Origin: Candidula unifasciata
Lineage: Eukaryota > Mollusca > Gastropoda > Stylommatophora > Geomitridae
DNA: 64,000 nt
Direction: 5' to 3'
Assembly (NCBI GenBank): GCA_905116865.2
Contig: CAJHNH020002446.1
Location: 1 to 64,000, forward strand
Part shown: positions 33,994-46,200 of the stretch, in pieces
Layout of the letters: each line of letters starts with the position of its first letter
Numbering within the stretch: position 1 is the first letter of the stretch
Program-made: the position numbers and the translations under genes
Notes under the pieces: model-generated
Databases searched by the model: none
Told to the model about the DNA's origin: nothing
What the model saw: the letters and a program-made list of their open reading frames with translations, nothing else

Positions 33994-36900
33994 TCAGACA
34001 TCAACACTATTCACCTAATGTATGACTGGCTTCAGTTCCAGACATCAACACGATTCACCTAATGTATGACTGGCTTCAGTTCCAGACATCAACACTATTC
34101 ACCTAATGTATGACTGGCTTCAGTTCCAGACATCAACACGATTCACCTAATGTATGACTGGCTTCAGTTCCAGACATCAACACTATTCACCTAATGTATG
34201 ACTGGCTTCAGTTCCAGACATCAACACCCTTCACCTAATGTATGACTGGCTTCAGTTCCAGACATCAACACCATTCACCTAATGTATGACTGGCTTCAGT
34301 TCCAGACATCAACACCATTCACCTAATGTATGACTGGCTTCAGTTCCAGACATCAACACCATTCACCTAATGTATGAATGGCTTCAGTTCCAGACATCAA
34401 CACCATTCACCTAATGTATTACTGGCTTCAGTTCCAGACATCAACACCATTCACCTAATGTATGACTGGCTTCAGTTCCAGACATCAACACCATTCACCT
34501 AATGTATGACTGGCTTCAGTTCCAGACATCAACACTATTCACCTAATGTATGACTGGCTTCAGTTCCAGACATCAACACCATTCACCTAATGTATGACTG
34601 GCTTCAGTTCCAGGCATCAACACCATTCACTTAATGAATGACTGGCTTCAGTTCCAGACATCAGCACCATTCACCAAATGTATGACTGGCTTCAGTTCCA
34701 GACATCAACACCATTCACCTAATGAATGACTGGCTTCAGTTCCAGACATCAACACCATTCACCTTATGTATGACTGGCTTCAGTTCCAGGCATCAACACA
34801 TTCACCTAATGTATGAATGGCTTCAGTTCCAGACATCAACACCCTTCACCTAATGTATGACTGGCTTCAGTTCCAGACATCAACACCATTCACCTAATGA
34901 ATGACTGGCTTCAGTTCCAGGCATCAACACCATTCACCTAATGTATGACTGGCTTCAGTTCCAGACATCAACACCATTGACCTAATGTATGACTGGCTTC
35001 AGTTCCAGACATCAACACCATTCACCTAATGTATGACTGGCTTCAGTTCCAGACATCAACACCATTCACCTAATGTATGACTGGCTTCAGTTCCAGACAT
35101 CAACACTATTCACCTAATGTATGACTGGCTTCAGTTCCAGGCATCAACACCATTCACCTAATGTATGACTGGCTTCAGTTCCAGACATCAACACCATTCA
35201 CCTAATGTATGACTGGCTTCAGTTCCAGACATCAACACCATTCACCTAATGTATGACTGGCTTCAGTTCCAGACATCAACACCATTCACCTAATGTATGA
35301 ATGGCTTCAGTTCCAGACATCAACACCATTCACCTAATGTATTACTGGCTTCAGTTCCAGACATCAACACCATTCACCTAATGTATGACTGGCTTCAGTT
35401 CCAGACATCAACACCATTCACCTAATGTATGACTGGCTTCAGTTCCAGACATCAACACTATTCACCTAATGTATGACTGGCTTCAGTTCCAGACATCAAC
35501 ACAATTCACCTAATGTATGACTGGCTTCAGTTCCAGGCATCAACACCATTCACTTAATGAATGACTGGCTTCAGTTCCAGACATCAGCACCATTCACCTA
35601 ATGTATGATTGGCTTCAGTTCCAGACATCAACACCATTCACCTAATGAATGACTGGCTTCAGTTCCAGACATCAACACCATTCACCTTATGTATGACTGG
35701 CTTCAGTTCCAGGCATCAACACATTCACCTAATGTATGACTGGCTTCAGTTCCAGACATCAACACCCTTCACCTAATGTATGACTGGCTTCAGTTCCAGA
35801 CATCAACACCATTCACCTAATGAATGACTGGCTTCAGTTCCAGGCATCAACACCATTCACCTAATGTATGACTGGCTTCAGTTCCAGACATCAACACCAT
35901 TGACCTAATGTATGACTGGCTTCAGTTCCAGACATCAACACCATTCACCTAATGTATGACTGGCTTCAGTTCCAGACATCAACACCATTCACCTAATGTA
36001 TGACTGGCTTCAGTTCCAGGCATCAACACCATTCACCTAATGTATGACTGGCTTCAGTTCCAGGCATCAACACCATTCACCTAATGTATGACTGGCTTCA
36101 GTTCCAGGCATCAACACCATTCACCTAATGTATGACTGGCTTCAGTTCCAAGCATCAACACCATTCACCTAATGTATGACTGGCTTCAGTTCCAGGCATC
36201 AACACCATTCACCTAATGTATGACTGGCTTCAGTTCCAGACATCAACACCATTCACCTAATGTATGACTGGCTTCAGTTCCAGACATCAACACCCTTCAC
36301 CTAATGAATGACTGGCTTCAGTTCCAGGCATCAACACCATTCACCTAATGAATGTCTGGCTTCAGTTCCAGACATCAACACCATTCACCTAATGAATGAC
36401 TGGCTTCAGTTCCAAACATCAACACCATTCACCTAATGTATGACTGGCTTCAGTTCCAGACATCAACACATTCACCTAATGTATGACTGGCTTCAGTTCC
36501 AGACATCAACACCCTTCACCTAATGAATGACTGGCTTCAGTTCCAGACATCAACACTATTCACCTAATGTATGACTGGCTTCAGTTCCAGACATCAACAC
36601 CATTCACCTAATGTATGACTGGCTTCAGTTCCAGGCATCAACACCATTCACTTAATGAATGACTGGCTTCAGTTCCAGACATCAGCACCATTCACCAAAT
36701 GTATGACTGGCTTCAGTTCCAGACATCAACACCATTCACCTAATGAATGACTGGCTTCAGTTCCAGACATCAACACCATTCACCTTATGTATGACTGGCT
36801 TCAGTTCCAGGCATCAACACATTCACCTAATGTATGACTGGCTTCAGTTCCAGACATCAACACCCTTCACCTAATGTATGACTGGCTTCAGTTCCAGACA

Positions 36901-38656
36901 TCAACACCATTCACCTAATGAATGACTGGCTTCAGTTCCAGGCATCAACACCATTCACCTAATGTATGACTGGCTTCAGTTCCAGACATCAACACCATTG
37001 ACCTAATGTATGACTGGCTTCAGTTCCAGACATCAACACCATTCACCTAATGTATGACTGGCTTCAGTTCCAGACATCAACACCATTCACCTAATGTATG
37101 ACTGGCTTCAGTTCCAGACATCAACACTATTCACCTAATGTATGACTGGCTTCAGTTCCAGACATCAACACCATTCACCTAATGTATGACTGGCTTCAGT
37201 TCCAGACATCAACACCATTCACCTAATGTATGACTGGCTTCAGTTCCAGACATCAACACCATTCACCTAATGTATGACTGGCTTCAGTTCCAGACATCAA
37301 CACCATTCACCTAATGTATTACTGGCTTCAGTTCCAGACATCAACACCATTCACCTAATGTATTACTGGCTTCAGTTCCAGACATCAACACCATTCACCT
37401 AATGTATGACTGGCTTCAGTTCCAGACATCAACACCATTCACCTAATGTATGACTGGCTTCAGTTCCAGACATCAACACTATTCACCTAATGTATGACTG
37501 GCTTCAGTTCCAGACATCAACACAATTCACCTAATGTATGACTGGCTTCAGTTCCAGGCATCAACACCATTCACTTAATGAATGACTGGCTTCAGTTCCA
37601 GACATCAGCACCATTCACCTAATGTATGACTGGCTTCAGTTCCAGACATCAACACCATTCACCTAATGAGTGACTGGCTTCAGTTCCAGACATCAACACC
37701 ATTCACCTTATGTATGACTGGCTTCAGTTCCAGGCATCAACACATTCACCTAATGTATGACTGGCTTCAGTTCCAGACATCAACACCCTTCACCTAATGT
37801 ATGACTGGCTTCAGTTCCAGACATCAACACCCTTCACCTAATGAATGACTGGCTTCAGTTCCAGGCATCAACACCATTCACCTAATGTATGACTGGCTTC
37901 AGTTCCAGACATCAACACCATTGACCTAATGTATGACTGGCTTCAGTTCCAGACATCAACACCATTCACCTAATGTATGACTGGCTTCAGTTCCAGACAT
38001 CAACACCATTCACCTAATGTATGACTGGCTTCAGTTCCAGGCATCAACACCATTCACCTAATGTATGACTGGCTTCAGTTCCAGGCATCAACACCATTCA
38101 CCTAATGTATGACTGGCTTCAGTTCCAGGCATCAACACCATTCACCTAATGTATGACTGGCTTCAGTTCCAAGCATCAACACCATTCACCTAATGTATGA
38201 CTGGCTTCAGTTCCAGGCATCAACACCATTCACCTAATGTATGACTGGCTTCAGTTCCAGACATCAACACCATTCACCTAATGTATGACTGGCTTCAGTT
38301 CCAGACATCAACACCCTTCACCTAATGAATGACTGGCTTCAGTTCCAGGCATCAACACCATTCACCTAATGAATGTCTGGCTTCAGTTCCAGACATCAAC
38401 ACCATTCACCTAATGAATGACTGGCTTCAGTTCCAAACATCAACACCATTCACCTAATGTATGACTGGCTTCAGTTCCAGACATCAACACATTCACCTAA
38501 TGTATGACTGGCTTCAGTTCCAGACATCAACACCCTTCACCTAATGAATGACTGGCTTCAGTTCCAGACATCAACACCATTCACCTAATGAATGACTGGC
38601 TTCAGTTCCAGACATCAACACCATTCACCTAATGTATGACTGGCTTCAGTTCCAGG
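33994..38656. repeat. 44-bp satellite array, about 106 units, with higher-order structure
   Basis: The unit is 44 bp (cagacatcaacaccattcac, ctaatgtatgactgg, cttcagttc). A minority of units are 43 bp (acacattc for acaccattc). Rare variants recur at a fixed 2,021-bp offset: ttaatgaatg at 34,631/36,652 and 35,554/37,575; ccaagcatc at 36,148/38,169; ccaaacatc at 36,412/38,433; aatgtctgg at 36,351/38,372. An inner offset of 923 bp (21 units, one of 43 bp) links 34,631/35,554 and 34,417/35,340. All frames contain stops. It is a satellite, not a CRISPR (no spacers) and not coding. Confidence 0.97.
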
Positions 38657-39200
38657 CGTATACCTTCAGATTTAATTGACATTAACTACAAAGTAAATCA
38701 ACACTAGAGAAAAAAGTGAGCACGCAGCATTTAGAAACCCACATAAATGATGAAGCGATGGCATCAAGAACAATATTAGAGAAGCAAAAGCCAACTTACA
38801 TCGCGGCTTAGAAAGAGAAGGCAGGAAATCCTTGCATAATTTACTGAAGCAAAGAGAAGATAAAGCTGTGTCAGTGTGCTTAGTCTGGCATTATCTTCTG
38901 TTTATGTGTTTCAACAGAAACATACTTAAGTGCAAAAGGTGTCTCCTATGTTTGCATTTCTGTATTGTACCTTAATAATACATAAGCTGCCGTTTTAGCC
39001 TGTGTAAGTTATACTGTGGATAATTGCGTTCAGCAGATTTACAAAATATAGCATACATGACATAATATGTAAAATAAAGAGGGTGTAGGCAAGAGGGACA
39101 CCATTCATACATTTCGCCAACTAGCTACAACCTATGTGCTCTGATAGGCCTGAGAAATACTGTCGATCATTCAAAAAATTTCGGGAAGTCCAAAGGGTTA
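38657..39200. other. No feature seen
   Basis: Unique-looking AT-rich sequence bordering the satellite. Confidence 0.4.
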
Positions 39201-39204
39201 TAAT

Positions 39205-39462
39205 TGTGTCCTCCAGACGCTGTGCTGGTGTGTGAGGAGCTGCTGTTCGTTTGTGGGCTGGTCCAGAATCAATTTGCACTTCCTACAAGGAACACGACAT
39301 CCGACCGACACGAGGATGGGCACAGGATATAAGTGACTCCTTGAGTGTGAAAGTGCATGAGGCAGGAGAACTGGCCAGAGACCGAGTTTCTTTCAGGCAG
39401 ACTGTGATGAGAGCGACATTCTGCAAAGGACTTGCTACATGATGATGATGATGATGATGACA
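39205..39462 (+). pseudogene. LINE-c C-terminal tail with (GAT)n end
   Basis: Frame reads GWAQDISDSLSVKVHEAGEL, then ARDRVSFRQTVMRATFCKGL and stop, followed by gatgatgatgatgatgatg at 39,442-39,460. Near-identical tails occur at 43.6 and 61.1 kb, so this is the conserved 3' end of one LINE family. Confidence 0.7.
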
Positions 39463-39598
39463 AGGGACAGCGATATTAGCAAGTAAATACTTAGATGTGA
39501 CTGCGGTACATTTTGCGCATTTGATTTCCATGACGAGTGAGCACTCATCACCACGACTAGAAAGTTTAGCTTCTAGACGACGCGAAGCGACTCACATT

Positions 39599-39665
39599 AG
39601 CCTAAACCTAACCCTAACCCTAACCCAAACCCTAACCCTACCCCTAACCCTACCCCTAGTCCTAA
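39599..39665 (+). repeat. Interstitial telomere-like (CCCTAA)n tract
   Basis: About 65 bp of cctaaccctaaccctaaccc with drift (cctaccccta, cccaaa). This is the complement of TTAGGG, the metazoan telomere unit. It is embedded in ordinary sequence, so it is an internal copy and not a chromosome end. Confidence 0.9.
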
Positions 39666-39782
39666 TTATGTCATTTGTGTCGTTCCCTCTTTTCCACTCC
39701 GTAATTGCACTGCAGCCGGGGGACTGAACTCCGACTAAGTGGCCGTCGCCGTCCAACTAGCGACCGTTATTGCAAGGAGAGC

Positions 39783-40022
39783 CCAGAACTGGTGTTATCA
39801 GTCGCCACACTCTGAGGGATATACTGAAGATGGGATCCTAGCGCTTATGGACTTTTCAAATGTGCAATGAGGATAATATGTCAATAAACTAGCTAACATA
39901 TACAGATGGGGGGGGGGAGGGGGGAACGCACACACACACATACTGAAATCAGACTGTATAAAGTACATAACTGAAGTACATCCGACTACAAGTGTTTAAT
40001 GACAAAATACTTATGACAACAC
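39783..40022 (+). repeat. RNH-LINE 3' end; arm 1 of inverted pair
   Basis: The first 110 bp read as the RNH-LINE end (GVISRHTLRDILKMGS). The whole segment is the reverse complement of 44,420-44,650 (tattgacatattatcctcat, cggatgtacttcagttatgt). A G-rich and (CA)n insertion at 39,907-39,940 separates the arms' identity. Confidence 0.65.
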
Positions 40023-40690
40023 GGCACGGTGTTGATTGTCTTTTCCTTTTCTTATCTGGGCTGTTGTTGTCGGCAGCTCTTCATCTTCTGCTGCTCTCTA
40101 CGTTGTAGTTGCAAGTCAGTTCCTTCATGATTACTGTGTGATTTGGGAATTTTTAAAGGTAAGGAACAATGGAATCTGTTTTCTTCCTCACTCTAATCAT
40201 TCTGTCCCTTTACCTCAAGCAGTCCCAAGCAAGACGTAATCATGTAATGTGTTGTGGGATCTTCCAAGTAAAAAATCACACAAATGCTAGTTCCTTAAAA
40301 GTTAACATTTATTCATAGTATACGAAATAAATACAGTTGCCATAGTGGTTTGTTTACTGAGTGTTTAACTCCTAGAAAGCAGTTGCCTGGTGAATTTTAA
40401 CGATTGTTCCTGTAGCAACTGCATTTCATTTGCTGTTTTTGTTTCTCGGGTTGCAGTCCGTAGAATTAACACCTCGGTAATGATAATCCTATCTGTATAA
40501 ATCCCAGTTAGCCCCATTCAACCGTTAAAAAAAAAACCGTTGGTTAATCTGGTAATCTGGTAATCATAGTTTCAGCTTCATAGCAAACGGGTCACCCCAC
40601 AGATGCTCCGCTCCTGTGTCAACGAAAAACAAACGCAGCTCACAGTGTCACGCCATGCACTCAACTCAGAAGCTGGGCGACGAAACTACA
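40023..40690. other. No feature seen
   Basis: No supported gene. A Ser-rich plus-strand frame at 40,036-40,239 has no family resemblance. Confidence 0.4.
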
Positions 40691-40920
40691 CCGCTGGTTA
40701 AGGTCCCTGATGGTTAAAAAGTGCCATGAAATCAGTAGCAGACACGGATTTTATTAGGTCTGTGTTGGTAGTTGCTGCTTTCAAATGAGATGGCCACGAC
40801 TTTTGAATGCTATTCGACGATAAGATGCCTGGGAGTCGCCGTGACGTAGCGGCAAGACTGAAGATACCATCGAGACGGCGGCCGCAGTCGAACAAATGCG
40901 GGACAGGAATGGGTCGACAC

Positions 40921-43237
40921 CAGTGTTGCCACTTTGGATCTTTTATATCCAAATTTAGATCTTTTTCAATGCCTTTAGATACTGTTTTTGACGTTTAGAT
41001 CGTAAATATTTTTCTAGATACTTTTCATATGAATTAGATATTTTATAGATTTTTTTTTCTTTCATTGTCAATTTAAAAATTACTGTGTAAAATATTGACT
41101 ACAATATTTTTGTTTTGGTCTGGCACGTACATTGTGACAACTGCCATTACTTGAACTTTGAATTCTCACTGGGGTCAACGCACAAATATCTGGCAGCCCC
41201 GGTACTGATTAATAAAAACGCGTATAAATCATACTAACTTTGTTTTAACCGTATCCTCACTGTGCTGACTTTGCGTTTCTTTTTGCGTGTGATTTAAAAA
41301 AAATAATTGCTCACCTTCTTATGTGGCTTTCACTTTGAAAAAACCTTTCACCATGCCAAAAGTAAAGTATAAGCAAAAAATTTTGAAAGAGTGGTTGCAT
41401 GATGAAAAAATTACAAACTGGGGATATGACCAAAGCTTGTTGTGAGTACTGCAAGTGTGAAATTAAAGCGAAAATACAAAATTCAAAGAGTCATGCAGAG
41501 ACTAAAAAAGCATAAAACTGCAGTTTCATTTAAAGATATTACACCGCTGACATCTGTTTTCAGAACTATACTGATAAATGAATCATCAAAGGTTGAAGTA
41601 TCAGTCGCAATGTTTTTAATTTGTCACTGCGCAATTTCAAACTGTGACTATTTGATCGATTTGTCAAAAATCTTGGACTAGTTCAATTTGAAAAGTGTGA
41701 TGTAGAAAGTATAGTTTAGGAACTTAATCAGCAAACAGTTAGGATTGAAGAATTTGGCTGTAATTGGTACTGATAATGCCTCAGTGATGGTTGGTATAAA
41801 CAATGGCGTTTATGTTAAGTTGAAGGAAGCTAACCCATCGTTAATACTTATAAAATGTATGCGTCATTCATTGCAGCTAGCATTATCACATGCTTCATCT
41901 AAATATTTACCAAGGAATTTGGAATACCTTATTGCTGAAACACTTTACTGGTTTTCCAAATCATTTGTCAGACAACAGCACTACAATACATTATATATAG
42001 CCTTGAATGATGGTTCCACACCACCGACAATTCTGTCAGATTGCAAAACTAGATGGTTATCAATTTAACCAGCTGTTGAAAGAATTATGAAGCAATGGCT
42101 GAGGTTGAAGACACACTTTGAAATAACAAGACAAAGTGAAAAGTGCTACACAGCTGAAATACTATATGGAATGTACAGTGATGAAAGAAAATTGTCATTC
42201 ATTCTCTTTTTATAACCTATTCTAATGGAAGTGCAAAAAGTTAATAAACTGTTCGAATCTAAACTTGTTGATAAAGTTAAATTTCTTGATGATCTCACCT
42301 TGCTATTTAACTGGGTAAAAGACTGGTGTTGCCAACTTCTAAAGCTGATTTGCTCACTTGCACTATAGAGAGCTATTTGGCTCTTAAGCCACACTTTGGA
42401 TATTAAATCGAATCAAAAATTGATGATTTAAAAACAAAAAGACTGTTAACAGAGAATGAAGAGAACAACTTAAGAAAACGCTGTCAAGATTTCCTTATCT
42501 CATTATTTAAGCAGAGACTTCCTGAAAATCTAGATGTTTTGAAAAATATTTAACTTTTTTTTGTGAGCAACATACTTCAGCCAATAAAGGACATACCTAA
42601 ATATTGTAAAGTTATGAAATTTTTAGTGGCTACTGATAATAGTGTCGCGGAAGCAGAATATCAGTTAACCAAAATAAAGTTAGCTGAATGGACAAACAAA
42701 ACAGAAACTAAAGAGTTCTGGAGTGAAGTGAGACAATTTAAAGATGCCTCATCAAACAGTCCATTCTTTAAGCTCTTTAAAGTGCCATGTCTGACATGAT
42801 ACTACTCCACTCAAATGCTGACTTAGAAAGAATTTTCAGTGCTAGGAATTATATCAAATCTAACCTAAAAAACAGGATGACATTTGACCTCTTAAATGCT
42901 ATCTTGCCATTAAAATTCGGCCTGATAAGACTAGAGAAATAAGCCTACTGTTCTACTTATAAAGAAATTTGAACAGCTAAAGCATACCAGGGTCATTTTG
43001 GATCTGAAGCTTCAACTTCATTATCCAAGCTAAGTTTATCCTGTGGATCTTGTGAGGCAGACATCAGTGAAGGTGAGGACATGATTATGTAGGGTAAGTC
43101 ATAACAAAAGCTATGAAATTTTTCACTTTTTCATTTTGGATGTTTTTTCTAGATCTTTTCCACGCAGATTTAGATCTTTTTAGATATTTTTTGACACCGT
43201 TTTGGATATTTTTTGTCAAAGAAAAGTGGCAACACTG
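40921..43237 (+). mobile_element. hAT DNA transposon, 2,317 bp
   Basis: The left end is cagtgttgccactttgg and the right end is its inverse, aaaagtggcaacactg, giving a 15-bp terminal inverted repeat (cagtgttgccacttt). It is flanked by an exact 8-bp duplication, gtcgacac, at 40,913-40,920 and 43,238-43,245, the length typical of hAT elements. Subterminal tttagatcttttt-type words occur at both ends. The interior carries a decayed transposase. Confidence 0.95.
41353..42943 (+). pseudogene. hAT transposase, broken
   Basis: Begins near 41,353 (MPKVKYKQKILKEWL). A zinc-finger stretch follows: CEYCKCEIKAK, then after a 1-nt shift in an A run HAETKKH, i.e. the Cys2-His2 of a BED-like finger that binds transposon ends. 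The catalytic-core region has GTDNASVMVGINNG (41,765), CMRHSLQLALSHAS, ETLYWFSKS and LSDCKTRWLSI, then a stop at 42,066. The C-terminal dimerisation region is at 42,785-42,943: LLHSNADLERIFSARNYIKS and NLKNRM. Several stops and shifts (41,440; 41,680; 42,066; 42,550; 42,800) show it cannot make protein. Length and order match an originally full-length ZBED-type hAT transposase. Confidence 0.9.
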
Positions 43238-43314
43238 GTCGACACAAACACCAGCAGTTTCCATCAGGTCATTGTCATATTAGAAAATGAACGTAGACAG
43301 TAGTGTAACTGTAT

Positions 43315-43595
43315 GGCAGAATTAGAGGTACAAAAACTCAGAGATGAAAAGGCTGGGCTAGATGATGCAGTAGGATACACCGATGTTGTTATTCATCGGG
43401 GTTACCAATCTTTCTAGGTACTTTCAGCTAGAATGAAGTGAGAGATCGTGGCAGAACAAAATGGAGCTTCTTTTTTTTTATTTTTTTATCCACAACTTAA
43501 AGCATGTGGAGGCATATCTGATTTGGCTAGCAGAAAACATAGTTAACAGAGGAATTATTGTGTCTGATTCTCAGTCGGTACTGCGGAAGGTTCAG
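43315..43595 (+). pseudogene. RNH-LINE RNase H fragment
   Basis: Reads VGYTDVVIHRGYQSF (compare YTDG...RG) and, after shifts, WLAENIVNRGIIVSDSQSVL RKV, the second catalytic Asp region. The first motif has lost its Gly (YTDV). Directly joined to a LINE-c tail. Confidence 0.58.
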
Positions 43596-43790
43596 GGGCC
43601 GGCCAGCATAAAGATGGGCGCTGTATACATGTGACTCCTTGAATGTGAAAGTGCACAGGGCGAGAGAGCGTGATGAGAGCGACGTTCTGCGAAGGACCTA
43701 TTAAATAATGATATGATGGTGATGAGGATGATGATGATAATGATAATGATGATGATGATATGATGATGATGATGATGATGATGAGAGAAA
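43596..43790 (+). pseudogene. LINE-c tail with (GAT)n end
   Basis: ggggccggccagcataaagatggg, then gtgactccttgaatgtgaaag and gcgacgttctgcgaaggacc, parallel 39.3 and 61.1 kb. Ends in an interrupted (ATG/GAT)n at 43,710-43,784. Confidence 0.65.
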
Positions 43791-44419
43791 AGGCTGATTC
43801 CGTTACCTGAGATTTACAAAAATGCCCCCCACCCCAAGATGCTTCAGTCCCCAATATTGGCATCTATGAGCCTAGTATCCATGTAGTTACTACCTGTCAC
43901 TCGTTCCATAGTATTATATTCTAATTGCTAATTGTTATAGCAACTACCATAAATTCCGCTACAGAGTAAAGACCGTGCCTTCTTTTTTACCTTTATGCGC
44001 TTGAAATCACTGAACCTGAACCAGGCAGAAATGACAAGTCTCTAGCGATCAGGCAAACATACCTGTGACCTGTGGCAGTGGTGTGTAGTGACGCGCTGCG
44101 ATACTACGTGTGTGACCCTAGGTCGCGCTGATCCACAAAGTTTCGGGGTATGTTGACAGTACTTGGACGCGATTTCCGTGTGTGATAGTGTGAATAACAA
44201 CAACCGGTGGATAAAGTTCACCAGTTTTCCGTAATCCTCAGTCAAGTTTCGGAAACAAGGCACATTAGAATTAAAGCAGCATATGCTGATGTTAATAACT
44301 GTAAATTATAAGGCCTGAATTTTAATGTGTGTAAATGTGTGATAGGAAAGAAAACGAAGCGATTTGAATTTGTTCCATACATTATCCTAGAGGTAAGTGG
44401 ATAACAGTATGTTTCGGTG
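43791..44419. other. No feature seen
   Basis: No gene or repeat recognised. Confidence 0.4.
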
Positions 44420-44650
44420 TTTTAGCAATGTTGTCGTAAGTATTTTGTCATTAGTCACTTGTAGTCGGATGTACTTCAGTTATGTAATTTATACAGGCTG
44501 ATTTCAGTGTGTGTGTTTGTTTTTTCATCTGTATATGTTAGCTAGTTAATTGACATATTATCCTCATTGCACATTGGAAAAGTCCATAAGCGATGGGATC
44601 CGATCTTCAGTAAGTATATCCCTCAGAGTGTGGCGACTGATAACACCATT
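44420..44650 (-). repeat. RNH-LINE 3' end; arm 2 of inverted pair
   Basis: Reverse complement of 39,783-40,022 with a few substitutions and without the G-rich insertion. Confidence 0.65.
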
Positions 44651-44730
44651 TCTGTTTTGTTTTACTGTTCATCTTTGCCAATCTGTATAGTGTTCATATT
44701 TGACGAAACCTCTTTTGACTTGAACTTCTT

Positions 44731-44822
44731 AATATATATCTGGTTTTTTCGTTATCTATATCTTTCCCTTATGGGCTGTTAGCCCTAAATTGTTGTGATC
44801 TCATATCAAGGATGTTTAATTG
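44731..44822 (-). repeat. LINE-a fragment
   Basis: About 90 bp (aatatatatctggtttttt, cccttatgggctgttagccc, aaattgttgtgatctc) nearly identical to 54,037-54,129, which is continuous with a LINE-a copy. Confidence 0.55.
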
Positions 44823-44869
44823 AACTTCTGTATCTGTATATGTGCACACACAAGTTGAGAATACCCTGG

Positions 44870-45165
44870 ATACAAAAAAGCAATGAAGATTTCTTGAAAG
44901 AAATTGACTCACGAAGAGAACTGATTGTCCACATCAGAAGGAGCCATGCTATATTCGTTGGCTATTCATGAGGAGGAGAAAACAGTGAGATGTTTGGAGG
45001 GGAGGATATGCAGGAGACCAAGAGAGAAGATTCTAGACAGCCTGACGTGGTGGCATGGAGGATCATGTCTGTCAGAGTTGACAGAAAGTACAGGAGAGAA
45101 CAGATTGTAGATATACATGGCTATCAACGCCATACGGCATGGAATTAAAGAAGAAGAAGATATGT
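44870..45165 (+). pseudogene. LINE C-terminal tail
   Basis: Reads GRICRRPREKILDSLTWWHG, then SELTESTGE, then in another frame MAINAIRHGIKEEE, ending in aaagaagaagaag. A typical LINE C-terminal layout with a (GAA)n end; family not the same as LINE-a. Confidence 0.55.
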
Positions 45166-45577
45166 GCATATTGTATGTTGTGTTTGGCTTCATAAATTTT
45201 ATATTAGTGAATGCGTTTAACCATTTCATGATCCTCGAGTACTTGGGTACGATTTACGCTGTGGGCGGTTTATATTTTGTTTTTAACTCTTTCAGTCCCA
45301 AGAAGTTGTTAATTTAACTCCTTCTATTCCAAGGGGTTAGGCTCAAAAGCAGTAAATACCTAGGTCTCAGGAAGGTTCAACAAAGATATGGGACAAGGTG
45401 TATAAACTAATAATTTAGATACAAAGGGTTAATATTACAACTGTCTGTGATAGAAGACAGCTGACAAATTATTTTATCTATTGAATGGCAGAATGAACGT
45501 ATGGTGCTTTATTCAGTACTGAACAAGTTTAAAATTGCTCTGGTGATTTTCGGACAGTACTATAATAGTCGCACATC
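45166..45577. other. No feature seen
   Basis: AT-rich, no supported gene. Confidence 0.4.
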
Positions 45578-46200
45578 TTCTCTTCTCCTTCAGCATTCCG
45601 AGCCCTTGAGGTTCATTGCTGAAGATATCACCTGCCTCCATTCATCTCTCTGGTTGGCCTTCTCTTTCCAGTTGGTTACACCAAGCGTTTGCAGGTCTGA
45701 CTGGATATTATCTTTCCAGATCTTCTTGGTCTGCATCGTGGTCTACGACCATTCATCTCCCCTGTGTATACAGTTTTTACTTCTCTGTCATCTGACATTC
45801 TCTCAACATTCCCCAGCCATTTCAATCTTTTACCACTTATGACGCCAGTGATCAATGGTGATTTCAACAGATTATGAATTTCATTGTTGCTTCTCACTCT
45901 CCATTCCCCGCTGTTTGCATCTTCGATGGGTCCAAAGATTAGTTGTAAGATTCTGTTTTCGAAAACCTGTAATAAGGCTTCATCTCTTTTAGTTGTGCTC
46001 CAAGTTTCAGGACCGTATAAAACGACTGGTCTTATTAACATTTGATATATTTTGATCTTGGTGTTGCGAGACAAACACTTTGACTTTAGCAGATATTGAA
46101 GGGCATAGTAAACTTTATTTCCAGATTCTCTTCTATATTGTATTTCTTCTCTCAGCATGTTGGAGCAGTTAAAGTTTGCACGCATGTGATAGTCGCACAT
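45578..46200 (-). pseudogene. LINE-b 3' fragment
   Basis: Minus-strand frame: YALQYLLKSKCLSRNTKIKI, YQMLIRPVVLYGPETW, FENRILQLIFGPIED, NEIHNLLKSPLITG, RLKWLGNVERMSDDREVKTV and NGRRPRCRPRR. This is the region after the reverse transcriptase in RTE-like LINEs. The contiguous arrangement here shows how the copy at 17.5 kb looked before LINE-a split it. 5'-truncated, no catalytic domain. Confidence 0.78.

Noticed and set aside
33994..38656. CRISPR-like regularly repeated array
   Set aside because: Units are contiguous without unique spacers, the genome is animal, and there are no cas genes; it is a satellite.
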